Notes: a model not told the origin generated them from the sequence alone. Counted from the stretch's first letter, positions 27,127-35,780 are shown. The stretch is DNA of 64,000 nt from Caballeronia sordidicola (GCF_000729995.1 NZ_JNFG01000019.1:50823-114822), one strand, 5' to 3'. A program made the numbers and translations.

Positions 27127-27161
27127 AAGCCGCATGCCTTTGAAGGGCATGCGGCTTTTTT
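27127..27161 (+). terminator. Bidirectional terminator between livF and the acetyltransferase
   Basis: AAGCCGCATGCC (27127-27138), 7-base loop, GGCATGCGGCTT (27146-27157), then a T-run. The A-run on the other side lets it also end the convergent gene, whose stop is at 27171. Confidence 0.88.
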
Positions 27162-27170
27162 AATCCGCGA

Positions 27171-27593
27171 TTAAAGCCGCTTGCCGAAGCTCACCACTTC
27201 ATCCATCTGATAACCGAGTTTCGCGTAAAACGCCCGCGTTTCCGGTTTGTTCGCCATGACCTGAAGATTCAGCTTCGGACATCCGATAGCGGCGAGCGCG
27301 CGTTCCGCGTGCTCAACCAGCGCCCGGGCATAACCGTTGCCGCGTTCATCCTCGGCGACCGCGAGCGAATACATCCATCCGCGATGCCCGTCGTAACCCA
27401 CCATCACCGTGCCGATCAGACGCTCTTCCAACAAGCCGACGAAGAAGAACTCCGGCTGCATGGCGAGCTTGTTTCGAATCGATAAACGTGGATCGCGCTG
27501 TGGTTTGCCAGGCGTGGCGTACTCCGGAAACGCTTGTGCCCAGAGCGCGAGCACGGCCTGCGTGTCGCGCTCGTCGAAGACTCGAATAATCAC
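27171..27593 (-). CDS. ypeA: GNAT-family acetyltransferase (YpeA type)
   Basis: A 140-residue GNAT N-acetyltransferase. The acetyl-CoA loop is seen as EDERGNGYARALVEHAE. YDGHRG, the GCPK near residue 110 and the final GKRL are shared with E. coli YpeA, whose substrate is unknown to me. It starts with GTG, overlapping the upstream aminotransferase stop by four bases (GTGA), so the two are translationally coupled. That suggests a joint role in amino group or acetyl-amino acid metabolism, but this is inference. Confidence 0.85.
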   Translation of the reverse strand: MIIRVFDERDTQAVLALWAQAFPEYATPGKPQRDPRLSIRNKLAMQPEFFFVGLLEERLIGTVMVGYDGHRGWMYSLAVAEDERGNGYARALVEHAERALAAIGCPKLNLQVMANKPETRAFYAKLGYQMDEVVSFGKRL

Positions 27594-28774
27594 AGGGCGT
27601 CCAATATCGACCGCAACATCGACATCATCTGGTCGATCTCGTCCTTCGTCACGTTCAGCGCCGGCATGAAGCGCAGCAGATTCGGCCTCGCTGCGTTCAG
27701 CAGCAAACCGTCCGGTCCCATGTCGCGCGCCATTTCAACAATCTTCGGACCGTTGTCGTTATTGAGCAGCAACGCGCGCAGCAGACCTTCGCCACGTTCG
27801 CCGTTAAAACCGCGTTCTTCCGAAAGCTGCAACAACTGCGCCTTCAGATACTCGCCACGTTCACGCACGCCTTCGAGGAAGCCCGGCGCCGTCAGTTGCG
27901 AAATCACCGAAAAACCCGCGGCCGTCATCAACGGATTGCCGTTGTACGTGCCGCCCTGGTCGCCGGGTTCGAAGCACGCCACTTCCTTGGTCGAGAGCAG
28001 CGCGGCCAGCGGCACGCCACCGCCAATGCCCTTGCCCAGGGTCATGATGTCCGGCTCCACGCCCGACAATTCATACGCGAACAAGGTGCCGGCGCGACCG
28101 CAACCGCTTTGCACTTCATCGACGATCATCAGCAACCCATGCTTCTTCGTCAGCGCACGCAAAGCCTGCATGAATTCGCGCGTGGCCGGAATCACGCCGC
28201 CTTCGCCTTGAATAGGCTCGAGCATCACGCCGACGGTTTTATCGGTGATGAGCTTTTCCACCGATGCGATGTCGTTCAGGTCAGCCTTCGGAAAGCCCGG
28301 CACTTGCGGTGCGTAGATGGTGTCCCAACCCGGCTTGCCGCTAGCCGACATGGTCGCCAAAGTCCGGCCGTGGAAGCTGTGATCGAACGTGATGATCTCG
28401 TACGCGCCGCCCTTGAACTTCTTGCCCCACTTGCGCGCGAGCTTGATGGCGCCTTCGTTGGCTTCGGCGCCGCTGTTGGCGAAGAACACTTTGTCGAAGC
28501 AGCTATTCGCGGTGAGCAAGCCGGCGAGCTGGGCCATCGGCGCGTTGTAGAAAGCCGGCGACGGGTTGATCAGCGTGCGAGCTTGGCTTTCCATGGCTTC
28601 GATCATGCCGTCGTTGCAATGACCGAGACTATTCACCGCCCAGCCCTGGATGAAGTCGAGGTATCGCTTCTCGTTGTTGTCGTAGAGCCATGAACCCTTG
28701 CCGTGCGTGAACACGATCTCAGGACGGTTCGTGATGAACATCAGCGATTCGACGGGGTACTCTTGGAAATTCAT
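27590..28774 (-). CDS. argD: Class III PLP aminotransferase, acetylornithine aminotransferase-like
   Basis: A 394-residue fold-type I aminotransferase. The PLP lysine is K248 in TLGKGIGGG, with SGAEANE (101-107), SFHGRTLATMS and DEVQSG (219-224) around the cofactor. It is closest in look to acetylornithine/ornithine transaminases (ArgD), which make N-acetylornithine in arginine synthesis, but related succinylornithine or GABA enzymes share these motifs. The ATG at 28774 begins the conserved MNFQEYPVES; the open frame continues 21 codons upstream with a hydrophobic, unconserved sequence. The transcript may arise near the candidate small RNA upstream. Confidence 0.85.
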   Translation of the reverse strand: MNFQEYPVESLMFITNRPEIVFTHGKGSWLYDNNEKRYLDFIQGWAVNSLGHCNDGMIEAMESQARTLINPSPAFYNAPMAQLAGLLTANSCFDKVFFANSGAEANEGAIKLARKWGKKFKGGAYEIITFDHSFHGRTLATMSASGKPGWDTIYAPQVPGFPKADLNDIASVEKLITDKTVGVMLEPIQGEGGVIPATREFMQALRALTKKHGLLMIVDEVQSGCGRAGTLFAYELSGVEPDIMTLGKGIGGGVPLAALLSTKEVACFEPGDQGGTYNGNPLMTAAGFSVISQLTAPGFLEGVRERGEYLKAQLLQLSEERGFNGERGEGLLRALLLNNDNGPKIVEMARDMGPDGLLLNAARPNLLRFMPALNVTKDEIDQMMSMLRSILDAL

Positions 28775-28840
28775 GACGGCGGGCTCCACGAAAACAGCAA
28801 GTAAAAAAAGTGGCGAGATAAAAAACCGAACCAACAATGC

Positions 28841-28865
28841 AAAAAGCCACGGAATTCCGTGGCTT
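28841..28865 (-). terminator. Intrinsic terminator 67 bases upstream of the aminotransferase gene
   Basis: GCCACGGAATTCCGTGGC (28846-28863) is a perfect palindrome; on the minus strand it is followed by TTTTT. It ends the candidate small RNA or acts as an attenuator before the aminotransferase. Confidence 0.75.
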
Positions 28866-28983
28866 CATGGTGGCGAAATGTGCGCTGGTTCGAAAACTCA
28901 AGCGCCAATCCGTGACGAGCCAGCGGCATCCCTAGGGGAGCGGCGAGCGACGTCGAAGAGTGGCGTAAATTTTGAGCATTCGC
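28841..28983 (-). ncRNA. Candidate structured small RNA or regulatory leader
   Basis: A putative transcript of about 140 nt running towards the aminotransferase gene. It begins just downstream of a plausible promoter (28986-29015). The 5' GCGAATG can pair with CATTTCGC (28873-28880) with one bulge. Inside this, CTCAA pairs with TTGAG and CGCCA with TGGCG, closing an apical region with a CCC-TA-GGG dyad, so the body is rod-like. An alternative 3' hairpin with a UUCG loop (GTT-TTCG-AAC) is also possible. It ends in an intrinsic terminator. The body is only about 110 nt, short for 6S RNA, and I do not recognise a known riboswitch. Confidence 0.45.
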
Positions 28984-28985
28984 GA

Positions 28986-29015
28986 AGAATACGATACGAA
29001 GTTCCTGCGTGTAAA
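28986..29015 (-). promoter_or_regulatory. Candidate sigma-70 promoter for the small RNA
   Basis: On the minus strand: TTTACA (29015-29010), 18-base spacer, TATTCT (28991-28986). The expected start point near 28979-28983 coincides with the 5' strand of the closing helix of the RNA. Confidence 0.45.
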
Positions 29016-29067
29016 CCATGGCGGCCCGATTTTTGTCGAGCCGCCACACTCGGCGGCTTGAGGGCGG

Positions 29068-30099
29068 CTAGACCGGATTGGCGAGATCCGCCGCGCTGGT
29101 GAACGAATCGGCGTAGAACTCGTCCTCCGGCAAACGGTGGTGATTCGTGAAATCGCGCTGCGCGGATTCCACCATTACCGGCGCGCCGCAGGCGTACACC
29201 TGATACGCGCTCAAGTCTGGCAGATCTTCAATGACAGCACGATGAACAAAGCCGGTTCGGCCAGTCCACGCGTCGCTTGCATCGGGTTCCGACAGCACCG
29301 GCACGAACGAGAAGTTAGGCACGTCCTTCGCCCATTGTTCAGCCATGTCCATCATGTACAGGTCTTGCTTGCGGCGGCCGCCCCAGTAAAGCGTCATGGG
29401 CCGGTTCAGGTTCTTGAACACAGCATGTTCAATGATTGCCTTGATGGGCGCGAAGCCCGTGCCGGAAGCGAGCAGCACAATGGGCTTCTCTGAATCTTCA
29501 CGCAGGAAGAACGTGCCGAGCGGACCTTCGAAGCGCAGGATGTCGCGCTCTTTCATGGCGCCGAACACGTGGTCCGTGAAAGTGCCGCCTGGCATGTGAC
29601 GAACGTGCAGTTCGATCGGGCCTTCGTGGTGCGGGGGGCTCGCCATTGAGTAGCTGCGACGCTTGCCGTCTTTCAGGATGAATTCGATGTACTGGCCGGC
29701 CAGGTATTGCAGCCGTTCGTTGGCCGGCAATTGCAGCTTCAGTTCGATGACATCGGTTGCCTTGCGTCCCAGCGCGTTCACGCGGCAAGGCAGCTTCTTG
29801 ACCTGGATGTCGCCTACGCCTGCGACCTCCCGTATATCGACCGTTAGATCGCCCTTGGCCGTCGCACAGCACAGCAGCGCCATGCCGCGGGTCTTCTCGT
29901 CGTTGGACAACGCCGACGAGGAATGCGGCGCCTGCTCGACTTCGCCCGCGACGACCGTGCCCTTGCATGAACCACAGGCTCCGTTCTTGCAGCCGTAGGG
30001 AAGTCCTATGCCCTGACGCAGGGCGGCGAGCAGCACCGCTTCGTCGGGTTCTACCTGAAACTGCCGGCCGCTTTGCCGGAGCGTAACGTTGAAAGCCAT
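29068..30099 (-). CDS. Plant-type ferredoxin:NAD(P)H reductase fusion (CDP-6-deoxy-delta-3,4-glucoseen reductase-like)
   Basis: A 343-residue electron-transfer protein. Residues 1-90 are a [2Fe-2S] plant ferredoxin domain with ligands C37, C42, C45 and C77. Next is an FAD domain with RSYSMAS, then an NAD(P) domain with GTGFAPIKA and YACGAPVMV. This Fe2S2-FAD-NAD order matches AscD-type reductases and the reductase components of aromatic oxygenases. No oxygenase component is adjacent, so its partner is unknown; in Burkholderia such genes are often annotated as AscD without proof. The ATG at 30099 opens the conserved N-terminus. It is divergent from the epimerase gene. Confidence 0.88.
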   Translation of the reverse strand: MAFNVTLRQSGRQFQVEPDEAVLLAALRQGIGLPYGCKNGACGSCKGTVVAGEVEQAPHSSSALSNDEKTRGMALLCCATAKGDLTVDIREVAGVGDIQVKKLPCRVNALGRKATDVIELKLQLPANERLQYLAGQYIEFILKDGKRRSYSMASPPHHEGPIELHVRHMPGGTFTDHVFGAMKERDILRFEGPLGTFFLREDSEKPIVLLASGTGFAPIKAIIEHAVFKNLNRPMTLYWGGRRKQDLYMMDMAEQWAKDVPNFSFVPVLSEPDASDAWTGRTGFVHRAVIEDLPDLSAYQVYACGAPVMVESAQRDFTNHHRLPEDEFYADSFTSAADLANPV

Positions 30100-30158
30100 A
30101 GATCCTGAATCAGTTGGATGAAACAAATGCAAAAGCTGTCGCGGCTACAATCGACAGC

Positions 30159-31298
30159 ATGATCGCCACTCGAAAACTACGCCGCGCGCGTGTGCTGATT
30201 GCCGGTTGCGGCGATATCGGCCTGCGTTGCGTGCCGCTTCTCGCCCACCGTGCCGCCGCGCCTCGCGTGATCGCACTTTCAAGTCAACCCGCGCGCGCAG
30301 CCGAACTGCGCGCAGCCGGCACAACACCGTTGATCGGCGACCTTGACGAGCGCCGCAGCCTGCGGCGGCTGGCCGGTCTGGCGTCCACGGTGCTGCATCT
30401 GGCGCCCCCGCAGAAAACCGGCGACGACGACAACAGGACTCGTGCGCTGATTGCCGCGCTGAGTGCACCGCGACGCTCCGTTGCGCGCGTGGCGACCAGT
30501 GCTGTGGCCCGACAGCGGGCGTGGCGCGGATGGTTTCGCGCGACCTTCAAAAGCAGCATGCCGGCGGGCATCAGAATGCACGCCGCTACGCACGTCAAAG
30601 CCACAAAAAGAGCGCCTATTGTACCCGACCGGGTTTCTGGCGCCGCCGCGCGCCGGGCGCGGATTCGCCTGATTTATGCGAGCACGTCCGGGGTTTACGG
30701 CGATTGCGGCGGCGCGTGGATCGATGAAACGCGCCCGGTCAGGCCGGACAACGCGCGCGCGAAACGTCGGGTATCGGCGGAAACGCAATTGCGGGGCGCT
30801 ACGCGGCGCGGGGTGCTGAGCGCATCGATTGTGCGGATTCCCGGGATCTACGCCGGCAACCGCCTGCCGCTGGCACGGCTGCAGAAGGGAACGCCCGCGC
30901 TCGCTCCAGCCGACGATGTCTACACCAACCATATCCATGCCGACGATCTCGCCGCCATTCTCGTGCTCGCGATCCGGCGAGCACGCCCGCAGCGAGTGGT
31001 CCACGCATCGGACGACAGCGACTTGCGCATGGGCGATTATTTCGACCTGATCGCCGATGCGTTCGATTTGCCGCGCGCGCCCCGCGTTTCGCGCGAGCAA
31101 GCCGAGGCGCAACTCGAGCCGATGATGCTCTCGTTCATGCGCGAATCGCGACGTCTGCAGAACACCCGGCTGCGAGACGAAATGCGTTACGCGCTGCGTT
31201 ATCCGAGCATCGACGACTTCCTGCGTGACTCCCCGCGCAAGAAGACGGACGTTCATCCGGCCGTCACATCAGTACCGGCAGCGTCTCCAGCAGGATGA
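30159..31298 (+). CDS. NAD-dependent epimerase/dehydratase-family protein (YeeZ-like)
   Basis: A Rossmann-fold protein of about 379 residues. The dinucleotide motif GCGDIG is at 16-21 and the SDR-like STSGVYGDCGGAWIDE follows at mid-protein, with HADDLA near the substrate region. This pattern resembles YeeZ and related extended SDRs; the substrate is unknown. A stretch of about 60 residues before the STSGVYG motif is rich in Arg and Ala and poorly conserved in appearance. Start at 30159 chosen for the conserved MIATRKLRRARVLIAG; an ATG at 30114 would overlap the divergent promoter region. Its 3' end overlaps the convergent small gene by 35 bases. Confidence 0.78.
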   Translation: MIATRKLRRARVLIAGCGDIGLRCVPLLAHRAAAPRVIALSSQPARAAELRAAGTTPLIGDLDERRSLRRLAGLASTVLHLAPPQKTGDDDNRTRALIAALSAPRRSVARVATSAVARQRAWRGWFRATFKSSMPAGIRMHAATHVKATKRAPIVPDRVSGAAARRARIRLIYASTSGVYGDCGGAWIDETRPVRPDNARAKRRVSAETQLRGATRRGVLSASIVRIPGIYAGNRLPLARLQKGTPALAPADDVYTNHIHADDLAAILVLAIRRARPQRVVHASDDSDLRMGDYFDLIADAFDLPRAPRVSREQAEAQLEPMMLSFMRESRRLQNTRLRDEMRYALRYPSIDDFLRDSPRKKTDVHPAVTSVPAASPAG

Positions 31299-31440
31299 AG
31301 CACAGCAAGGCCCCGATCAGCGCACCGATCAGGTTGGGTTGATAGCGATGGCGCAGATGCATCGTCACCAGCAATCCGACGATAAACAACACGCTGATCG
31401 CCACGAACGCAATCATTGCAATGGTCATGTGAGCGGCCAT
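31264..31440 (-). CDS. Small two-helix membrane protein, function unknown
   Basis: A 58-residue protein with predicted transmembrane helices at about 6-27 and 36-55 separated by a basic MHLRHRYQP loop. AGGAGGG lies six bases before the ATG at 31440, which supports real translation. The frame continues upstream to 31539 without a better start. It overlaps the 3' end of the convergent epimerase gene by 35 bases. I do not recognise a family. Confidence 0.6.
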   Translation of the reverse strand: MAAHMTIAMIAFVAISVLFIVGLLVTMHLRHRYQPNLIGALIGALLCFILLETLPVLM

Positions 31441-31561
31441 GATGGCCCTCCTGCTTCTTTTAATAGTCGTGTAAGGAGTATAGATTTCCGTCGTAAGAAA
31501 GGCATGCTGCAGTGCGACGCCAGCGTATTGTGTTAACACCTATTGAATAGTTACCGGCCGC

Positions 31562-32431
31562 TTAACGCGAGTCGATAAACGCCGAAACGTCCGCGAGCAC
31601 CGTCGAGCGTCCCCGCAAGGGCAACGCCAGCGCCGAAACAATCCGGATATGGCCGAAGCCGTCGTAGTGCTTCACCTCGACCGAGTCACCGTGTTTGCGC
31701 AGCATGGCCGCCAAGCGGTCGGTGTTGCCGGGATCGACGACGGAGTCGTCGGTGCCGGCTGCGAGGAACATCGGCGGCTCGTGGCCCGTGACGTAGTTGA
31801 TCGGCTGGCTCTCGGCGCGCGTGTCTGCCGGAAAGACGTCGAATAGCGTCGGATCGGTGATGGGGAGGAAATCGTAAGGTCCAGCCAGACCGATCACTCC
31901 GCGCAAGTCGGCTTTCGACATCGATTGAGAGCCGAGATAGCGTGGATCGGTCGCGATCAGCGCGGCAAGATGAGCGCCTGCCGAATGACCCATGACAAAC
32001 AGCCGCGACGGATCGCCGCCGAATTCATGCGCGTGGTCGCGGGTCCAGCGGGTGGCGGCGGCCGCGTCATTCACAAAACCGGGAAACGCCGTTTCCGGAT
32101 ACGTCCGGTAGTCTGGCAGCACTGCCACGTAGCCGCGTGACGTCAACGCCTGTGCGACAAAGAGGTAATTGCCGCGATCGCCGTTCTGCCAGCTTCCGCC
32201 GTAGAAAAAGACGACAACCGGGCGCGGCTCGGTACTCGCCGCAGCGGCAGGCACGTACACATCGAGTACTTGGCGCGGATCGCTTCCGTACGCAATACCC
32301 GACGTTTTCCGATAACCACTCGACGGGATAGTGGCGTTTAACAGTTTGACGGGACTGCAAGCGGCGAGCGCCGCAGCGCCAAGACTGGCAAGACCGAATG
32401 TCACGATGCGGCGTTTTTGTTGTGTGGGCAT
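31562..32431 (-). CDS. Alpha/beta-hydrolase (carboxylesterase-like), probable lipoprotein
   Basis: A 289-residue hydrolase. A signal peptide ends with the lipobox LAAC (C25), suggesting attachment to the outer or inner membrane facing the periplasm. The catalytic serine is S149 in GHSAG, with the probable aspartate in GTDDSVVDP and histidine in DGFGHI. The oxyanion motif, usually HGGxW, is YGGSW here (76-80). The fold resembles BD-FAE/kynurenine formamidase-type esterases; the substrate is unknown. An in-frame ATG at 32458 would add nine residues. Confidence 0.82.
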   Translation of the reverse strand: MPTQQKRRIVTFGLASLGAAALAACSPVKLLNATIPSSGYRKTSGIAYGSDPRQVLDVYVPAAAASTEPRPVVVFFYGGSWQNGDRGNYLFVAQALTSRGYVAVLPDYRTYPETAFPGFVNDAAAATRWTRDHAHEFGGDPSRLFVMGHSAGAHLAALIATDPRYLGSQSMSKADLRGVIGLAGPYDFLPITDPTLFDVFPADTRAESQPINYVTGHEPPMFLAAGTDDSVVDPGNTDRLAAMLRKHGDSVEVKHYDGFGHIRIVSALALPLRGRSTVLADVSAFIDSR

Positions 32432-32576
32432 AAATGTCGAAAAGCTGGGGGATGCCACTTCTACGCTCGAAGCAACCGGATGGATGCAGCGCGCCGGGTT
32501 GGCCTGATGAGACGTTAGACCTTGCGAGGGCGTAACTCAGCGTGCTGTCGCACGAACATGACATGCGCCAGGCGCA

Positions 32577-33290
32577 TCAGGAATGCCCGAGCATGGCGAG
32601 GTCTGCATCGTCCAGCCAGCGCCATTGGCTTTCGGCGAGATCATCGGGCAGGGCAAAGCCGCCGATCTGCTCCCGATGCAATTTCTCCACCCGGTTCCCC
32701 GCTGCTGCGACCATCCGCTTCACCTGGTGGTACTTGCCTTCGAGCACCGAAAGCTCGAGCTGCCGTTCGTCGCGCTGTTCGGCGCTAACCGCTGCAACGG
32801 GCTGTGATTCGCCGTGCAGCAAGACGCCGTTGCGAAGTGCCGAGAGTTGGGCGTCGTCCAGTGGATGGCGCGTGGTTGCAAGGTAGACCTTCGGCACCTT
32901 GCGTTTCGGCGATGTGAATGCGTGCACGAACGCGCCGTCATCGGAGAGGAGCAGCAGGCCGGTCGTATCCTGATCCAGACGTCCCACGCATTGCACGCCA
33001 CGCTCCGTCAATTGCGGCGGCAACAGGTGAAAGACGCTCAGGTGGTGCTGCGGATCACGTGAGCACTCGTAGCCCGGCGGCTTGTTCAGCACCAGATACG
33101 CTTTCTCGCGATACCCCCATGTCACGCCATCGACTTGAAACTCGAACGAAGCGAGCGTGTCGGACGCAATGTCGAGCGCGGCATTGCTGCAGGTTGAGCC
33201 TGCGATGGATACGCGGCCATCGGTTATGAGCGCCCGGCATTGGCGGCGCGAGCCGAAACCCTGCGTGAAGAGAATACGTTCGAGATCCAT
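32577..33290 (-). CDS. rsuA: 16S rRNA pseudouridine(516) synthase
   Basis: A 237-residue RsuA/RluB-family pseudouridine synthase. An N-terminal S4 RNA-binding domain (about 1-60: MDLERILFTQGFGSRRQC) precedes the catalytic domain. The catalytic aspartate lies in GRLDQDTTGLLLLSDDG, and KVYLATT and EGKYHQVKRMVAA are RsuA-type motifs. It modifies U516 in 16S rRNA in E. coli. Probably a single-gene transcript; the divergent poxB lies 300 bases upstream. Confidence 0.9.
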   Translation of the reverse strand: MDLERILFTQGFGSRRQCRALITDGRVSIAGSTCSNAALDIASDTLASFEFQVDGVTWGYREKAYLVLNKPPGYECSRDPQHHLSVFHLLPPQLTERGVQCVGRLDQDTTGLLLLSDDGAFVHAFTSPKRKVPKVYLATTRHPLDDAQLSALRNGVLLHGESQPVAAVSAEQRDERQLELSVLEGKYHQVKRMVAAAGNRVEKLHREQIGGFALPDDLAESQWRWLDDADLAMLGHS

Positions 33291-33593
33291 CAGGGCGGTT
33301 CGCGGCTAACAGGAAGTAGGGATGGACATTCTAGCAACCGGCATGGTTTTATCCCTTGCGGCACATAGCCTGAACGGGCGCCGCGCACGCACACTCAAGC
33401 ATTGCCTGCATCGGCCGTCGGCCATTCGTAAAGCAGGCTGATTAAGTTTTTTTCATCATTGATCCCCCGCATGGCGTTTATGCTTTTTGGCTTGAACTCG
33501 TTTTGACCTGTCTCACGCGTATGACGATTGGACGCTGACAACCCGGCATCCAATCGACCACTCCGATCCCTCTTTTCATCCAAGGAGCAGGAC
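33291..33593. other. Divergent intergenic region between rsuA and poxB
   Basis: About 300 bases with no gene. It should hold the promoters of rsuA and poxB. An AT-rich patch lies at 33440-33470, but I could not fix promoter boxes. Confidence 0.5.
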
Positions 33594-35315
33594 ATGGCAA
33601 GAAACACGGTGGCGGAATATTTGGCGAGGACGCTGGCGGCAGCAGGCGTCGAACGTATCTGGGGCGTTACCGGCGACAGCTTGAACGGGCTCGCCTACAG
33701 CCTCGATCAAGTCGGCTCCATCCGCTGGATGCACACGCGCCACGAGGAAGTGGCCGCGTTCGCGGCAGGCGCCGACGCAGCATCGACGGGAAAGCTTGCC
33801 GTGTGCGCCGGCAGTTGCGGCCCGGGAAACCTGCACCTGATCAATGGCTTGTATGACTGCCACCGCAACCAGCAGCCGGTTCTGGCGATTGCCGCGCATA
33901 TTCCATCGACGGAAATCGGGCTCGGATACTTCCAGGAAACCCATCCGACTGCGCTCTTCAAGGAGTGCAGCCATTACGTCGAGCTGGTGTCGAGCGCGGC
34001 TCAATTCCCCCGCGTGCTTGCCCGCGCGATGCGCACGGCGATTGAAGAGCGCGGCGTCGCGGTGATCGTCTTGCCCGGCGATGTCGCGTTGAGCGACGCG
34101 CCGGCGGAAAAGCCGGGCTGGTCCGCTACGGGGCCGTCGACCATCCTGCCTTCGGAGATCGATATCGACCGGCTCGCGGCCATGCTGAACGAGTCGGAAG
34201 CGGTGACGCTGATGTGCGGCAGCGGCACCGCGGGCGCACATGACGAAGTGGTTGCGCTCGCGGACATGCTCGGCGCACCGGTCGTCCACGCGATGCGCGG
34301 CAAGCAGTTCATTGAATGGGACAACCCGTATGACGTCGGCATGACGGGACTGATCGGCTTCAGTTCCGGCTATCACGCGATGATGTCCTGCGACACGCTG
34401 CTGCTGCTCGGCTGCGATTTTCCCTACCGGCCGTTCTATCCCGCCGACGCCAAAATCATCCAGGTCGACTGGCGCGGCTCGAAGCTCGGCGCGCGAGCGC
34501 CGCTTGCGCTTGGACTGGTCGGCACGGTCAAGGAGACGGTCGCGGCGGTCCTGCCGAAGCTCACGCGCAAGCCTGACCGCAAGTTCATCGATACCGCCCG
34601 CAAGCACTACGCGGAGGCAAGAAAGGGACTCGACGAGCTCGCCACGCCGGCAGGGCCGGGGCAGGCGATCCATCCGCAATACCTGACGAAGCTCATCGAC
34701 GAGGCAGCCGCGGAAGACGCCATTTTTACCGTCGATGTCGGCACGCCGACGGTCTGGGCCGCGCGCTACCTCACGATGAACGGCAAACGCCAGCTTCACG
34801 GCTCGTTCAACCACGGTTCCATGGCAAACGCGATGCCGCAGGCGCTCGGCGCCCAAGGCGCGAATCCGGGGCGGCAGGTGATTTCGCTCTCGGGCGATGG
34901 CGGTTTATCGATGCTGCTCGGCGACTTGCTCAGCGCCCGCCAACTCGATTTGCCGATCAAAGTGGTGGTTTATAACAACAGTCTGCTCGGCTTCGTTTCA
35001 ATGGAGCTCAAGGCTGCCGGGTACCTGGATACCAACGTCGATCTGGCCAAAACCGACTTCGCGGCCATCGCCCAGGGTGCGGGCATTTTCAGCATCCGGG
35101 TAGAAGAGTCTGAAGATATCAAAGAGGCTCTGCAGAAGGCTTTCGCTTATCCCGGGCCGGCGCTCGTGGACGTGGTGACGTCGAAGCACGAGCTGGCGAT
35201 GCCGCCAAAAGTGGAATTAGCGCAAGCAAAAGGCTTCAGCCTCTACATGCTACGGGCGATTTTGAACGGCCGCGGCGACGAGATCGTGGAACTCGCGAAG
35301 ACCAATTTTCGCTAG
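33594..35315 (+). CDS. poxB: Ubiquinone-dependent pyruvate dehydrogenase (pyruvate oxidase)
   Basis: A 573-residue thiamine diphosphate and FAD enzyme that oxidises pyruvate to acetate and CO2, passing electrons to ubiquinone at the membrane. The ThDP-activating glutamate lies in HEEVAAFAAGA (about E51), and the ThDP/Mg motif starts at SGDGGLSML (about 432) and ends with YNNSLLGF. AAGGAGCAGGAC sits before the ATG at 33594. Length and domain order match PoxB; acetolactate synthase is less likely because there is no small subunit gene nearby. Confidence 0.9.
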   Translation: MARNTVAEYLARTLAAAGVERIWGVTGDSLNGLAYSLDQVGSIRWMHTRHEEVAAFAAGADAASTGKLAVCAGSCGPGNLHLINGLYDCHRNQQPVLAIAAHIPSTEIGLGYFQETHPTALFKECSHYVELVSSAAQFPRVLARAMRTAIEERGVAVIVLPGDVALSDAPAEKPGWSATGPSTILPSEIDIDRLAAMLNESEAVTLMCGSGTAGAHDEVVALADMLGAPVVHAMRGKQFIEWDNPYDVGMTGLIGFSSGYHAMMSCDTLLLLGCDFPYRPFYPADAKIIQVDWRGSKLGARAPLALGLVGTVKETVAAVLPKLTRKPDRKFIDTARKHYAEARKGLDELATPAGPGQAIHPQYLTKLIDEAAAEDAIFTVDVGTPTVWAARYLTMNGKRQLHGSFNHGSMANAMPQALGAQGANPGRQVISLSGDGGLSMLLGDLLSARQLDLPIKVVVYNNSLLGFVSMELKAAGYLDTNVDLAKTDFAAIAQGAGIFSIRVEESEDIKEALQKAFAYPGPALVDVVTSKHELAMPPKVELAQAKGFSLYMLRAILNGRGDEIVELAKTNFR

Positions 35316-35401
35316 GAACATTCTGAATTCGTTGAAATTCCATGCATTTCGAACAACAATGCGATGCTGCAATCAATTTACAACTCCAGGGAGATTTGGC
35401 A

Positions 35402-35689
35402 ATGAAGAAGTTCTCGCAAATTGCAATGGTTGGTGCGCTCGCATTCGCGTTCGCAGGCACGGCAATGGCACAGTCGGGTGGTGGCGGTTCGAAGACGGAC
35501 ACAAGCAAGCCTGCAGTCAGTCCGAAGGAACCCAAACCGCACCTGCCGCACTTCAAGCATAAGAAAGCAGCATCGGGCGTAGGCGGTACGACGTTGCATC
35601 AAGAAGACAAGGCATCGCACCTGAAGGGCGCCTCGGCGGCCGCAGCTGCTTCAGCCCTGGGTACCAACGACAAGGGTCAACCGCAGTAA
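35402..35689 (+). CDS. Small exported protein, His/Lys-rich, function unknown
   Basis: A 95-residue protein with a clear signal peptide (MKKFSQIAMVGALAFAFAGTAMA, shown as motif only: hydrophobic core 8-20, cleavage after AMA at 23). The mature part of about 72 residues begins SGGGGSK, is rich in Lys, His, Pro and Ala (PKPHLPHFKHKK) and lacks cysteine. It looks disordered and basic and may bind metal or surface polymers, but this is a guess. AGGGAG precedes the ATG and a hairpin terminator follows. No family recognised. Confidence 0.72.
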   Translation: MKKFSQIAMVGALAFAFAGTAMAQSGGGGSKTDTSKPAVSPKEPKPHLPHFKHKKAASGVGGTTLHQEDKASHLKGASAAAAASALGTNDKGQPQ

Positions 35690-35739
35690 GCGGCAAGGCC
35701 TTGAATAAGGCGCTCGGGACGGTATGTCCGAAGCGCTGC

Positions 35740-35780
35740 ATACGGCGGCATGCGTTAAGCGTGCCGCCGTATTGTTATTG
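35740..35780 (+). terminator. Intrinsic terminator after the small exported protein
   Basis: ATACGGCGGCA (35740-35750), 11-base loop, TGCCGCCGTAT (35762-35772), then TGTTATTG. A second imperfect hairpin (GCGCT..AGCGC) lies just upstream. Confidence 0.7.

Noticed and set aside
28719..29049. Small reverse frames over the candidate small RNA
   Set aside because: No ribosome site, unusual composition, and they cross the terminator.
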